A DNA stretch of 64,000 nucleotides from Hyalella azteca (Eukaryota; Arthropoda; Malacostraca; Amphipoda; Hyalellidae): the NCBI RefSeq assembly GCF_000764305.2, contig NW_025935762.1, positions 139,450 through 203,449 on the forward strand, given 5' to 3'. The notes beneath the pieces are model-generated. The model was given only the letters and a program-made list of their open reading frames with translations, searched no databases and was not told where the DNA came from. A program made the position numbers and the translations under genes. Positions 50,794 through 61,711 of the stretch are shown here, in pieces. Every line of letters starts with the position of its first letter. The stretch's first letter is position 1.

Positions 50794-51689
50794 GTTTAAT
50801 TTTAAGTCAGATCAGCAAAGTATCATGCATGGTCAGGAAGATGTGCCAGATGCGCGGAAATTTATTTTGTCATTTTAACGACCTGCGCAGTGCGCCGTAC
50901 TATGCTGGTAAAAAAAATGCACCGTGCGCTGTACTTTAGAAAGCTAAAATAGTTTTACTATTTTAGTCGACAATATATGCGAGTATATTGACTACGCGAG
51001 TCGAACTGACAATAATAAAATGTAAGACATGTCCGGGTTACTTCTGACTCTTCCGCTTGTCCGCCTTGTCGGATACGGAACGTACGATAATCGTAAACTG
51101 CGGCTATTATACATACGAAATGTAAACAGACGGTGTTCAGTGTTGCCATATGACTTTGGAGAAAATTTCTTCTAAAATAAAGTTCTAGATTTCTCATTCA
51201 CCAAATTTCCGTACCAAGAAAAATCATATATTATTGAAAGATAATTTAAGGCATACTGTACTGAGTAATGTGAGTATTACGTCTGTTCCTCCACATACTG
51301 CTTGTGCGCGGCAGCGCGACGTAGAATTAATGGCCGGGATTGCGCGAACATGTGCGCGAAGAGAATCAATTTTCATTACATTGCGCCAACTGAGCACAGC
51401 AATAGCTTAAAAAAAGTGAAAATGCGCGGGAAAATTCACCGAAAACATACATCATCCTGAGTGTGGAGTATCATGGTCATGGATAACAGCATCATCATAC
51501 ATCATAAGATATTGTTTTAAATCTTGAGTCAATGAGAAAATTAAAAATGATCTGATTCTAAAAATTTGCTGGTTTGCCACTATGCAGCTGACAAACAACA
51601 GCTTCATCGCTTCTGCATTTATGTACTTGTAAGAGCGTCTGATCAGTCCAAGTGGTTTATTGGCTTGGCTTTTTTCATCTCTATCATGG
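50794..51689. other. No recognisable feature
   Basis: Nothing supported. Confidence 0.35.
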
Positions 51690-52300
51690 GTAGCTTTTGT
51701 CTAATTTTCAAGTTGGCTGTTGGCACTGTGTATGTAGGCCCCTTCCTGTAAGTTTATCTGGCAAATGCCAAAGAGCTTGAGGGTTACTATGTTCCGCACT
51801 GACTCTCTGCTACCAAGATGACTTTCTTTCCAAGCATGGAAAGAAAGAAAAAAATGCATGGTCATCTTTCTTCCAGGATGACCATGCATCTTGCCAGATG
51901 AAGGCCTCAGCAGCATTATCTACATGTCTGTTTGCCAATTAGACAGCCTGTTGTACCATTTAACCCCTCCCCCACTTTTAAACCAACATTCATCATCTAA
52001 CTGTGGGTCAGAGACTTGTTGGAGGACCCAAAATGTGCGTCCAGGAATGAGGTCATTTAGTGCACCAGTCAGCTTGGTCTTGTAGATGAAAACACCCTCA
52101 CAGCTTGGCAATTTTTTTGCATCAACCCAGCAGTCAACCCATGATGTGCATCATCAAGGTCTTGTGACAAACCATGCTGAAGGTGGACAGCAGTTTAAGC
52201 AGGTCATTCAGCTGACGCGCCATACAGTCAAACGTTTGAATCACCAGTGAAATGGAGTATGGACATTATCGCAATCGCCAATCGGGGAAAGCTGAGTTGA
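51690..52300 (-). other. Unrecognised, possibly decayed coding sequence on the minus strand
   Basis: Minus-strand frames include MPSCEGVFIYKTKLTGALND and LIPGRTFWVLQQVSDPQLDD at 51,920-52,111, with further fragments separated by stops. The composition is more protein-like than the surroundings, so a decayed transposon protein is possible, but I recognise no family. A local inverted repeat (GACCATGCAT and its complement) lies at 51,850-51,890. Confidence 0.25.
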
Positions 52301-52689
52301 CTTGTTTGCTGCTCATGTTAGGGAACATTATCCTGGGTCCAAGACAATACTCAGTGATGGGCTGCAATTGACAAACAGTCCACCTACAGCCTGTGGTTTG
52401 TATATACCGTCACAGGAGCAGTTGCATGGAGGCTTAACCACATGCATGGCATCCTGTAGGCTCAAAAATTACTAGATTGCTTAAGTCGCAAGTTTACCAG
52501 GAATTTAAAAGCAAAGAAAACAGCCAGAATATTAACCATTTCATAAGAATGAAAACGTTTCGGAGTCCAGCTCCATTGTCAGTTCAAAAGTTCAAAACCT
52601 ATAAGAAAGTAAGAATCAATTAGAAAACTAAATTCACATCGAAGATAAAAACATAAATTGACAAAATAAAGAATAATTGTCCTCTTGAT

Positions 52690-53654
52690 TTTAAACCTGT
52701 TTTTTATAACCGATATGTCGATGATACTTTTTTACTGTTCAAGCATCCTTCTCATGTGGCCCTTTTCTTTGATTATCTGAACCTCCAACATCAGTCAATA
52801 AAATTCACCATGGAGCTTGAAACCAACAATAGTTTGTCTTTTCTTGATTGTAATGTTACAAAATTTAATGGCCGTTTCCAAACCTCTGTGTTCAGAAAGC
52901 AAACGTTTACCGGTTTAAACACCAGCTTTTTTAGTTTTTGCTCATTTCGTTTTAAATTAAATGGGATTAAAACATTATTAAATCGTGGCTTCCGTATTTG
53001 TTCAACTTTCAATGCTATGCACACTGAATTTGAGTTTTTGCGCAGCATTTTTTCTTTAAATGGGTTTCCATTGCAACTGATTTATAGTCAAATTAAGAAA
53101 TTCATGTCAAGGCAATATAATGAAGTTGTTCCCGATTGTGACAGTAGGAACCTGATTTATTGTTCTTTTCCCTACTTTGGTAAAGCATCTGAGACTATGG
53201 CTAGGGAATTGAAAGATTTGATCAATAAATATCTTCCGAATGTAAATCTGCAGGTGCTATTGGTGAATAACTTCAAAATCGGTTCGTTTTTCAAGTATAA
53301 AGATATCAATAGTTACCTCTGTTTATGCGTTCGTCCCTAGTATATAGATACAGTTGTGCGCAGTGCGCATCAGCGTACGTCGGTATGACGTCTCGCAATT
53401 TTTACACTAGGCTGGCGGAGCATAAGGGCAGAAGCTTTAGAACGGGAACAATACTTGCGCATCCTCCTCATTCAGCTGTGCGTGTCCATGCCGAGCAGTG
53501 CAATGTTCCGGTGTTTGATAGTGATTTCAGAGTTCTAGCTTACACGACCGGTGTTACTGACCTACGGATTTTAGAATCCCTGTACATTTTTAAACAGAAA
53601 CCTGGTTTAAATGCAGCCTTCAGCTCCTATCCCCTTGAAATTGTAAATAGATAG
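52690..53654 (+). pseudogene. Penelope-like reverse transcriptase C-terminus and GIY-YIG endonuclease
   Basis: Reverse transcriptase: FYNRYVDDTFLLFKHPSHV (catalytic YVDD), SIKFTMELETNNSLSFLDCN and FQTSVFRKQTFTGLNTSFF. The second frame (53,325-53,654) holds the endonuclease: SLVYRYSCAQCASAYVGMTS (GIY-YIG core with the preceding Cys-x2-Cys), RNFYTRLAEHKGRS and LRILESLYIFKQKPGLN (catalytic Glu helix). A stop or frame change at 53,338-53,340 separates them. This pairing is diagnostic of Penelope-like elements. Confidence 0.92.
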
Positions 53655-53768
53655 GCCTGTCTCCCTATGTGTATTTGTTCTTTATTTTGTCAATTTATGT
53701 TTTTATCTTCGATGTGAATTTAGTTTTCTAATTGATTCTTACTTTCTTATAGGTTTTGAACTTTTGAA

Positions 53769-53794
53769 CTGACGATGGAGCTGGACTCCGAAAC
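53769..53794 (+). ncRNA. Hammerhead-ribozyme-like core in the Penelope terminus
   Basis: CTGACGA is followed by a GGAG/CTCC stem with a short loop, then GAAAC: the conserved CUGANGA - stem II - GAAA order of hammerhead ribozymes, which are known in Penelope-like elements. The inverted left copy (52,557-52,582, minus strand) reads CTGACAA, losing the conserved G. I have not resolved stems I and III or the cleavage site. Confidence 0.6.
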
Positions 53795-53862
53795 GTTTTC
53801 ATTCTTAAGAAATGGTTAATATTCTGGCTGTTTTCTTTGCTTTTAAAATCCTGTAGGCTGAA

Positions 53863-54935
53863 TTAATTGTCATATTACATGCTCTGGAGCTTGTTGTGAG
53901 ACAAATCTATACTGGGTTACTTTCTCACTGCATAACTCTTATCTGGCTAACTTATTTTCTCTTTCTCATCTCTATACTGGCCTATACTCCTTGGAGGAGA
54001 CAACTTTTACTGAAATGTTTAACATGTATTAATATGATTAACAATCACTACCTATTTAATGCAAACAAATCACCTGGCTACTCTGTGGTGCACAAGTGCT
54101 GCCTTGGTTTAAGCTCTGATGTAAAGCCTTAAGGCCGCCTGGTAAAGTATCCAAGAATCTTTGAAACAATACTGAAACTTCCCAAGTATATTCTGCTGAG
54201 CCCAGGTGTAACATGAGGACATCGTTTGGCGTATATGTTCACCTTCAAGCCAACAACTGCAACAACTGGTTAATGTAATACCCTCTACAATTCCAGCCTG
54301 CTGGTCTAATCACTAGGCTGATTCATTTGAACAATTTAAACCTGCTCTGTGACTCTATTCTGAAAAAACTCTGCATAGTGGGTCCCACATTTGAGTTCTA
54401 GAGTTACCTGGCCATTTTTCATATAAAACAATTTAATATTAGTCAGAAGTTCAAAACCATGATTTATGTCATTAAATTACCACTTTGAAATTTCCAAGCC
54501 ATTGAAATCTTACTAGTATGTTTGAATTTAAATCTATTACCAAAATATATATTTTTTTCTTATAGACAAGCAGATGACTTAAATAATATTTAGGCAAATG
54601 TTGATATGTCTGATATTTAGGCAAATGTTTTTTAATTTCATTTGTTACAATGTATTGTTGAATGTGTAAATTTGGGTTGTATGAGAACTAGACTGATAAT
54701 AAATGATTGTGATTGTTTTGTATTACTACCTCTTATGTATATACTTTCCTCAGAAATTGAAATTTGGATTGAAATCCACCTGTTTTAATTGAGAAAACTT
54801 CCAAGTGTTCTAACTTTCAAAATTGTTTGTTTATAGTCCAATATTTTACAGAGGTTTTAATATTTGTTTTGCACATCATTCATATGAATATGTTATTGAA
54901 CTGAGAATATATATACAGGCAAAACATTTGTCAGT
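53863..54935. other. No recognisable feature; upstream of the GPCPD1-like gene
   Basis: No elements seen. The promoter of the GPCPD1-like gene is probably here or further upstream. Confidence 0.35.
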
Positions 54936-54995
54936 ATGATAAAGAATAGGCAGTGGGTTTTTACTGTTGCTGCTAAAACCAGCGTCAATGAAGTG
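54936..54995 (+). CDS. GPCPD1: GPCPD1-like exon 1 (start codon)
   Basis: Encodes exactly 20 residues starting MIKNRQW, donor GAAGTG|GTAAGT, phase 0. The length to the GSC motif matches the human protein start. Confidence 0.85.
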
Positions 54996-57900
54996 GTAAG
55001 TTATTTGTTCTGTTTGATTACACAATCAAATGATATATTCACTTTGATATACATTAGTTATGAAGCTCATTTCCTTTTTTTCCTAGCACAATGCATTAAT
55101 TCAGTTTCATCAAATTTGTATGTGTAACTCATGAACTTGTTGCTGGTAGTGAATGATAAATAAACCAGATAAGACAAATAAATTGCTAATTAATTTTTTA
55201 GTACAGTTTTTTAGCTTGTGCACCATACAACTCCAATAACTGGTTGGAGTTGTACAGTAAAGCTCCCAGCAATTATATGTATATTATTGAAGTGAAATAT
55301 AGGAAAATGATGGGGGGAAAAGAAAGCCCAAGAAATATTCAAGAGAGTTTATTACTGGGCCTTTTTATGCGGCCTGCATCATGTAATTTTAGATAATTTT
55401 TTTGGCTGGATCTGATCATGATTATTTAGAAGATATTTCAAATAGCCCATTTATTTCAAATTCCATGGCATATTCTTTAAAGGTGTTGTTCCAGTTATTT
55501 TATGCATTATTCATTCTAATATGCATGCTGGTTATTTCTCAATCACCAGCATTTTCTCAAAAATGTTCTCTGTCACATGGATAATTTTGTACAACATTAT
55601 TTTATATTACATTATTGGATTAATTGAACTTTTTCTGTAAATACTTAACTTTTTTATTGGAATACATTTAAGCATATTGTATATGCATCAATTTATTTCA
55701 AATTGAGTAAAATAAATAATGGACTTGCCTCCTAGCTAGGGCGTTGCCTTGATTACTGTACTTGGTGCTTGTTGCTCAACAGAGTTGGGTTGAGCTGTGA
55801 TGGAGTTTTGTGTTAGGTTGTTGCTTGACAGAGTTGGGTTGAGCTGTGAAGGAGTTTTGTGTTAGGTTGTTGCCTGACAGAGTTGGGTTGAGCTGTGAAG
55901 GTGTTTTGTGTTAGGTTGTTGCTACAGTTCAGAGTACCAGGATTGGAGCAGAGAGGCGCGGGTTCGATCCCAGCTCTATGCGCCAGTTTCTGGTCAGAAT
56001 CGGCAAGGAGGCCGGGCGGTTAAGCAAAGCAAAATTGAAGCAGTGAGCTGCGAGTTCGAGACCGCAAGAAGCTGTGGATGTTCAGCGATGTTAAGAATCA
56101 GCAACAGGCCTACGGCCTAATAAACGCTGAAACCGCTATTATATTATTATAACAGAGTTGAGTTGAACTGTGAAGGTGTTTTGTGCCAGGTTGTTGCTTG
56201 ACAGAGTTGGGTTGAGATGTGAAGGTGTTTTGTGCCAGGTTGTTGCTTGACAGAGTTGGGTTGAACTGTGAAGGTGTTTTGTGTTAGGTTGTTGGGTTGA
56301 GCTGTGGGGTCTCCAACATGTGATGGCAGTCAGAAGATAAATTTTGATTTTGTCATGCAGTTCACCCCATGTGTACCTGCACAGATTTTTATAAATGGAG
56401 TAATTGTAATTTCATTTGTAAACTAATCATTGGATGGTGCTTGCTTAATTTCAAGATGGCCAGAAATGGTTGTAGATACTACCCTATAGGCTATAGGTAT
56501 ATGTATAGATACTTGTTATTATTTTTGATATGAAGAATTTGTCAAGGCTGTTTTTATCAGGTTTAGGTCTACAAATTTAGTTATTGAAGAAATTTGGATG
56601 TAATTTTGTAAAATACATGCCATGGATGGTATTTTCTAATTAAAATTTGGATAAAGATGATGTTGATGATGTCTAGGTGTGCATTGTTGGGTCATGTGCT
56701 GAGCTGGGAGCTTGGAACCCTCGTCAAATCGTAGCCCTGCAGAAGGTTCCCAGCGGTGGAGATGACGCCTCGTCTCTCACTTGGGAGTCTTCCGTTGACT
56801 CGCATGAAGAGGCTGCAGCAGATGAAGAAACTTTATGGACCATAACAATGGAACTTCCACCTGAACAGGTACTGTTTTCAACTGAATGCTGTACTCTAAA
56901 CCCTCTTCTGATATTTTATATTACCATAAAACAGGGTGATTTGAACTATTTTGACTCTGAGAAAAGAAAACCCTAGCTACTCAAGAAGTTCTTGCCTTAG
57001 AAAATTTGTGTTGGCTCTTGAAGTACCATGAGATAGCCTACAAATGCAATAAAGATATAGGTATATTTACATATTTACTCTTTGACTATTTGTATCACAA
57101 AAAAATAAGCTCTAATAATGGCCCAAGTCAGTTCCTTTTACAGTACCTTTTTAGTGTGATGGAAAGGTAGATGCGTAATCAGATGCTGCAGTAGATGATA
57201 AAACAATATTCCTAAATGCATAATTATTTATCACCATTGAAGACTACATATTGTTAGAAGCTAACTGCAAGCATTGATTGTTTAGGTTGAGTACCGGTTC
57301 TGTGTGGCTGTGCAAGCCTCGGATGCCAGTCTCAAGGAGCCCGTGTATGCAATACGTTGGTGGGAGACGCACTTCATCCCACGCATCATCCCTGCTAATG
57401 TTCTGCATGACCCTGCAGGTATGGCCTCTATAACTCCCTTATTAGGTCATCTTGCATACATTATAACAAGTGTGAAGATGGACATTAGTCTTTATCTATT
57501 TCGCAGTATGTACTCCGCATGCAATAAAATGAAATGCTGCATTTAGAAAATAATTCTTTGTTATTAATGGGCGTGTTAGCTAACTTATTTAACCATAATG
57601 TATTTGCAGAAGAAACAATCAGCCAGTTTGGTGTAAGCCTTGGACAGTTCAAGTTGGAGTCTGGTTGGCTGGTGTATGACAGTGCCGTGCAACTGAAGCT
57701 TTGTCTCTCTAAGAACCATGCTCGACCCATCACCTTCTGGCGCAAGAAGTACAAAGACAGCAAGGTAATTGTGCTCCTACTTTATTCTCTTCTTCCAATT
57801 GTTCTAATTTGTTCATAATTATATATCATTCTTCTGTTTGATCTAGAGCTACCAACACCATTCTATTTATATTCTCATAATACTGAATTCTTTGTATGAA

Positions 57901-60900
57901 AATATAAAATTTCAAAGAAACTTCCTGAGCTACTTCACTGACATTTTTATGTGGTGCTGCATTTGCTGACGTAATGCTCTTATATGCTGTTCATTATAGG
58001 CCTGGTGTAATGGGTCGTCTTTATTTGTTAAAAATGGGAAGGCATTCAAGGTTCTGTGTAATCCAAGAGGATAAATGAAAGATGGCCTCCCAACTTCCCT
58101 TATAGACATCTTCATCCACCTAGTGGTTCTTTTCTCTTTTGTTCAACTTTATTTATTGATACAAAACCTAGGTAATTATTAAGGAACTTGAAATTTAAAC
58201 CTAATTGGGATCTTCATATAACTGAACTTAACTTAAGACTTAAACTTAAGAAACTTCCCAAATGCTTGCCATTTCTAGTGGTACTGTCTCAAAAGTAATG
58301 ACTACTTTAAAAAGAGAAGGAAAGACGTCCTCAGCAAAGCACAGGTCTAACCGTAAGTCGAAGTTGTCTGAGAGAGACCCTCGGTACCTAAATCAAATTT
58401 TGAGGGACAATCAAAAGACCTCGACTGTTAAAATTACTCCAGACCTCAATGGACACCTACAGAACCCAGTTTTCATGCTGTCCGCCGAGAGCTGCACAGA
58501 TCTGACTTCTATAGAAGAGCTGCAATTAGAAAACCTCTTGTTTCATATACAAATGCTTCAAAAGGTTTAGAGTGGTGTAAAAAACCTCCAGAATTTGACC
58601 CTCAAGCAGTGAAAAAATGTTATTTTCTCTGATGAATCATCGTTTACCTTATTTCCAACCTCTGGCAGAGTTTACGTTTGGAGAAAAAGAGTCATGTAAT
58701 CCTGACTGCCTCCTGCCAACCGGATAACATGGCAAGGGATCTGTGATGATCTTGGGTGCTATTTCTTGGAAATCAGGCGGACCAATGATTTCTCTTCATG
58801 GAAGAATCAACAGCCGTGAATATTTAGGAATTTTGGAGGACCAAGTTCATCCAATGGCTCAAGCACTGTTTCCGTAAGGGAACGCCATTTTTCCAAATCG
58901 AGAATGCCTCGATCCATACAGCTGAATTGTTGAAAAATGGCACGAGGAACATTCTTATGAAGTTGAGCATCTCATTTGGCCACCACAATCACCAGGCCTG
59001 AATATTATCGAGCATTTATGGTCAATTTTAGAGATGCACTTCAGGAGTCGATTTCCACTTTAAAAGAGCTGGAGGGAGTTTTAACTGAAGAATAGGTTAA
59101 AATTCCATTGGAATCAATTCACAATTTGTATGAATCAATACCTCGGAGAATTGAAGCTTTAATTTGCCGCAAAAGGTGGACCTACACTACACTCAAATAT
59201 ATTCTGTGGACTTCTCAGGTGTTTCCCTTACTTTGTCTAACTTCAACTCCTGTATATACTGTATCCATTGGCAACTACTCACCAAACACAGGCAGTAAGT
59301 GTGAGTTTGAATGAGTGTTGAATCCCCCACTCTGACCCATGAAATATCGGTCTGCAAAAATGCAAAGAGAATGAGATGGAGAGCGCTGACAATACAAATG
59401 AGTAATATTCAATATGAATGTCAATATTCAACCTAACTAAACATCAACACGGAGCTGAGCCTGGGGTATTGCTACTACCCCAAGGAGGACCAGGGTAACC
59501 ACTATTCTCTAGCAGTAAAAGTGACAGCCCATAATTGTTGTATTATGTCTGTGCTGGATTCTTCCTATCTTATTGCTTTGATTGTTGTACTGTTGGAATA
59601 AAGTTGTTCTTTTTTAAGGTACGTGTGAAGGTAACGCCTCTGGAGCTCAATACTGAGGGGCAACTGGACGACTCAACCACAGACCACGGCGACTCCCGGG
59701 CCGCTCTTAAGACCTCAGCCTGGCCTCTTGTAGAGGTCGCGGTCAGTATACCTGGCAGTGTGTTGGACCTGACCGAGCCTGTACAGCAGTTTGTTGGACC
59801 TGACCGAGCCTGTACAGCAGTTTGTTGGACCTGACTGAGCCTGTACAGCAGTTTGTTGGGCCTGACCGAGCCTGTACAGCAGTTTGTTGGGCCTGACCGA
59901 GCCTGTACAGCAGTTTGTTGGACCTGACCGAGCCTGTACAGCAGTTTGTTGGACCTGACCGAGCCTGTACAGCAGTTTGTTGGACCTGACTGAGTCTGTA
60001 CAGCAGTTTGTTGCACCTGACCGAGCCTGTTTAACAGTTTATTCAACCTGACAAAGCAAGCCATATCTGCATTAAGAACGGCCGCACCTAACATATAGAA
60101 CAGGTGGTATAATCTAGCATAACCTCTTCATCAAGTTATATTCTTGGGGCCCGGTAGTTTTGTCTGAACTGTTGATAGAAGTGAAAGTCTTGTTCTGTCC
60201 AAATAAAATTTAATACGCAGAAGCTATGAAAGTAAAATGCGCTAATCTATGAATATTTCACTGTGAGCAAAGTGCATCTTGGGAGACTTGAGGCTTCCAT
60301 GCATACAAACAAGTGAATAATTTTGCAAAATTAAACTAACGCATCATATTCCAGCCTAACGAAATAATACGTGGAAACACAGGTTAGGTTAGGTCCACCG
60401 TCACACGTAAAAATATCGTTCATTCTGCACGACTGTATATCTCAAACTAAATTATATTTTATTCTAGAGCAATCTTACAAATTTACATCCTATTTAAAAC
60501 AAACAGAAAGTACATAGAAACCAACGAGAAAAGCTTTTGAGCCAGATGTATATACTATTAACCTAGGGTCTAGAATGTAAAACGGACCTGTCGTTTAAAA
60601 CTGTTAGTAAAACTTTAGTAAAAAATAGTAAAATAGTAAAAACTATTATCAGTCTGCTTATATCGCAAGTTCACAAGGAATTTAAAATCAAAAAAGCCAA
60701 GCAAATTCACCATATCGATATTGAAAACGTTTTCGATATCGAAATGGTGAATTTGCTTGTCGTTTTCTTTGCTTGTAAATTCCTTATTAGCATGACATCA
60801 TCTTACCTCCTGAACTGATGGTATAACTTGACTTAACCTGTGGAGCAGTTAATATAACCTCATCTTACCTCCCGAACAGTTTCAGTTAGATTTTTTTGAT

Positions 60901-61434
60901 AATTAAATTGTTCTAAGTTGATCGCATGAAAGCAGTTGATAGTTTACTAAACTTTGAACAATAAATTATAAAAGTTGTCAGCTTCAACGCAATCTGAAAA
61001 GGTCTTGGATAAATTATAATGTAAAAGTGTACGTACTCACACTTATGGGAACATTTCGGAGAAAGTTGATTAATCTCTACCGTGGTTTAGTCGATGCGTT
61101 ATTTTTAATCTAAAGCTGAACATCAGATATTGGTATTTATAATGACTGATAGCAGGCAACCCTTGCTGCCTTGCATGGCGCATGAAATGTCCCTCACTAC
61201 ACTGGCTTACGTTTGAGATAAATTAATGTAACTGCTCTGTATTTATTATAATATGTCGTATGGGTGTGAGTTTACCACAAATTTAATTTATCTTAAAGTA
61301 AAATAAATCTATGTACCCCCAAGGTGCTGGCAGAAGACACGTGTACGTTCACGCGACAGGAGCAGTTCGGTCTGGTCTTCAACGAGGAGGTCTTCACCAC
61401 GTTCCAGTGCCGCGTCATCAACCCCAACTCTATC
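54936..61434 (+). CDS. GPCPD1: GPCPD1-like glycerophosphocholine phosphodiesterase, 5' half (CBM20 domain)
   Basis: Exons at 54936-54995, 56677-56868, 57286-57418, 57610-57764, 59619-59741 and 61324-61434, all joining in phase without stops. The product begins MIKNRQWVFTVAAKTSVNEV-VCIVGSCAELGAWNP, matching the CBM20 start of human GPCPD1 (CGSCDALGNWNP). The match continues through YRFCVAV and WWETHF and on to QFG...SGWLVYDSAVQLKLCLS. GPCPD1 cleaves glycerophosphocholine to glycerol-3-phosphate and choline in the cytosol; that is family knowledge. The catalytic GDPD domain (HRG...ENT) is not in the window, so the gene continues to the right. An Asp/Glu-rich insertion sits in the CBM20 domain. 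Confidence 0.9.
55780..56305 (+). repeat. 49-bp minisatellite in intron 1, split by a SINE
   Basis: Units share ACAGAGTTGGGTTGAGCTGT and GTTTTGTGTTAGGTTGTTGC, from 55,780 to 55,921 and again from 56,152 to about 56,305. Confidence 0.88.
55922..56151 (+). mobile_element. tRNA-derived dimeric SINE, copy 2 (5'-truncated)
   Basis: Starts inside the A-box region (ACAGTTCAGAGTACCAGG), with B box GGTTCGATCCC at 55,961-55,971. A second tRNA-like unit has A-box-like GGCCGGGCGGTTAAG (56,009) and B-box-like GAGTTCGAGACCGC (56,052-56,065). The 3' part keeps the hairpin AGGCCtacGGCCT (56,106-56,118) and ends in a TTATA tail. Confidence 0.88.
56677..56868 (+). CDS. GPCPD1: GPCPD1-like exon 2 (CBM20 core)
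   Basis: Acceptor GATGATGTCTAG. Encodes VCIVGSCAELGAWNPRQIVA with the CBM20 Trp, then an acidic insertion DSHEEAAADEETLW. Donor GAACAG|GTACTG, phase 0. Confidence 0.92.
57286..57418 (+). CDS. GPCPD1: GPCPD1-like exon 3
   Basis: Acceptor GATTGTTTAG. Encodes VEYRFCVAVQASDASLKEPV and IRWWETHFIPRIIP, the end of the CBM20 domain. Donor CCTGCAG|GTATGG, phase 1. Confidence 0.92.
57610..57764 (+). CDS. GPCPD1: GPCPD1-like exon 4
   Basis: Acceptor GTATTTGCAG. Encodes ETISQFGVSLGQFKLESGWL and ARPITFWRKKYKDSK, aligned with human DDGQFGIHNGVETLDSGWL. Donor AGCAAG|GTAATT, phase 0. Confidence 0.92.
58250..59250 (+). mobile_element. Second Tc1-like transposase, degenerate, in GPCPD1-like intron 4
   Basis: The N-terminal helix-turn-helix region is readable at 58,262-58,480 (ISSGTVSKVMTTLKREGKTS, KLSERDPRYLNQILRDNQ). 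Later frames give RRELHRSDFYRRAAIRKPL, EWCKKPPEFDP, SDESSFTLF (a catalytic Asp position), GKGSVMILGAISWKSGGP and, near the end, ESIPRRIEALI. Stops and shifts are many. TIRs were not located, so the borders are approximate. It is a different subfamily from the 21.6 kb element. Confidence 0.85.
59251..59618. other. Intron sequence, no recognisable element
   Basis: Nothing supported. Confidence 0.4.
59619..59741 (+). CDS. GPCPD1: GPCPD1-like exon 5
   Basis: Acceptor TTCTTTTTTAAG. Encodes VRVKVTPLELNTEGQLDDST and SAWPLVEVA (human FRVKLTLEGLEEDDDD). Donor GTCGCG|GTCAGT, phase 0. A 31-bp minisatellite starts within 25 bp of the donor. Confidence 0.85.
59756..60060 (+). repeat. 31-bp minisatellite after GPCPD1-like exon 5
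   Basis: Unit GACCTGACCGAGCCTGTACA plus GCAGTTTGTTG, about nine copies, decaying at the right end. Confidence 0.92.
60655..60790. repeat. Palindrome made of two Penelope-like termini head to head
   Basis: AAGGAATTTAAAAT...GCAAATTCACCAT is followed by its complement, meeting at GAAAACGTTTTC. Both arms match the outer ends of the Penelope-like element at 52.5-53.9 kb (TCGCAAGTT, AGGAATTTAAAA and GTTTTCTTTGCTT). Confidence 0.7.
60791..61323. other. Intron sequence, no recognisable element
   Basis: Nothing supported. Confidence 0.4.
61324..61434 (+). CDS. GPCPD1: GPCPD1-like exon 6
   Basis: Acceptor TATGTACCCCCAAG. Encodes VLAEDTCTFTRQEQFGLVFN and EEVFTTFQCRVINPNSI. Donor TCTATC|GTGAGT, phase 0. 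No later exon was recognised before the window end. Confidence 0.82.
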
Positions 61435-61711
61435 GTGAGTCTCTCTCACAAAACTCGCTTTAATTTCCTCTTGGCTTACTAACACTATTTGCTGTGTATG
61501 CCGCCTATTTATTACCACCTCTATTACTAAGAGCACTAGTGCAGACATAGAGAATGAGGGCTGCGTGCGGGAAATTGCTGACTTAGCAGGTGCAAAGTGT
61601 GGGGCTATAGTTATCGTCATTCTACTGCATCTGTATTGTAGTTTGTACTCATTATTGGAACTCTTGATACGAACAAAGGTAAGAATCTCCCCATGCGTTG
61701 CGGCAGTTCCC

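Larger units (their letters stand above)
52463..53847 (+). mobile_element. Penelope-like element, 5'-truncated, with GIY-YIG endonuclease and inverted ends
   Basis: A 12-bp direct repeat ATCCTGTAGGCT flanks it (52,451-52,462 and 53,848-53,859), a good target-site duplication. Inside, about 190 bp at the left (52,490-52,675) is the inverted complement of the right end (53,670-53,847). The coding part lies between. Such an inverted partial copy at one end is known for Penelope-like elements. Truncation has removed the N-terminal half of the reverse transcriptase. A hammerhead-like core is present near each end. Confidence 0.9.

Noticed and set aside
59570..60094. Minus-strand frame of 174 residues with SNKLLYRLGQVQQTAVQ repeats
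   Set aside because: It is the 31-bp minisatellite read in reverse, overlapping a real plus-strand exon.
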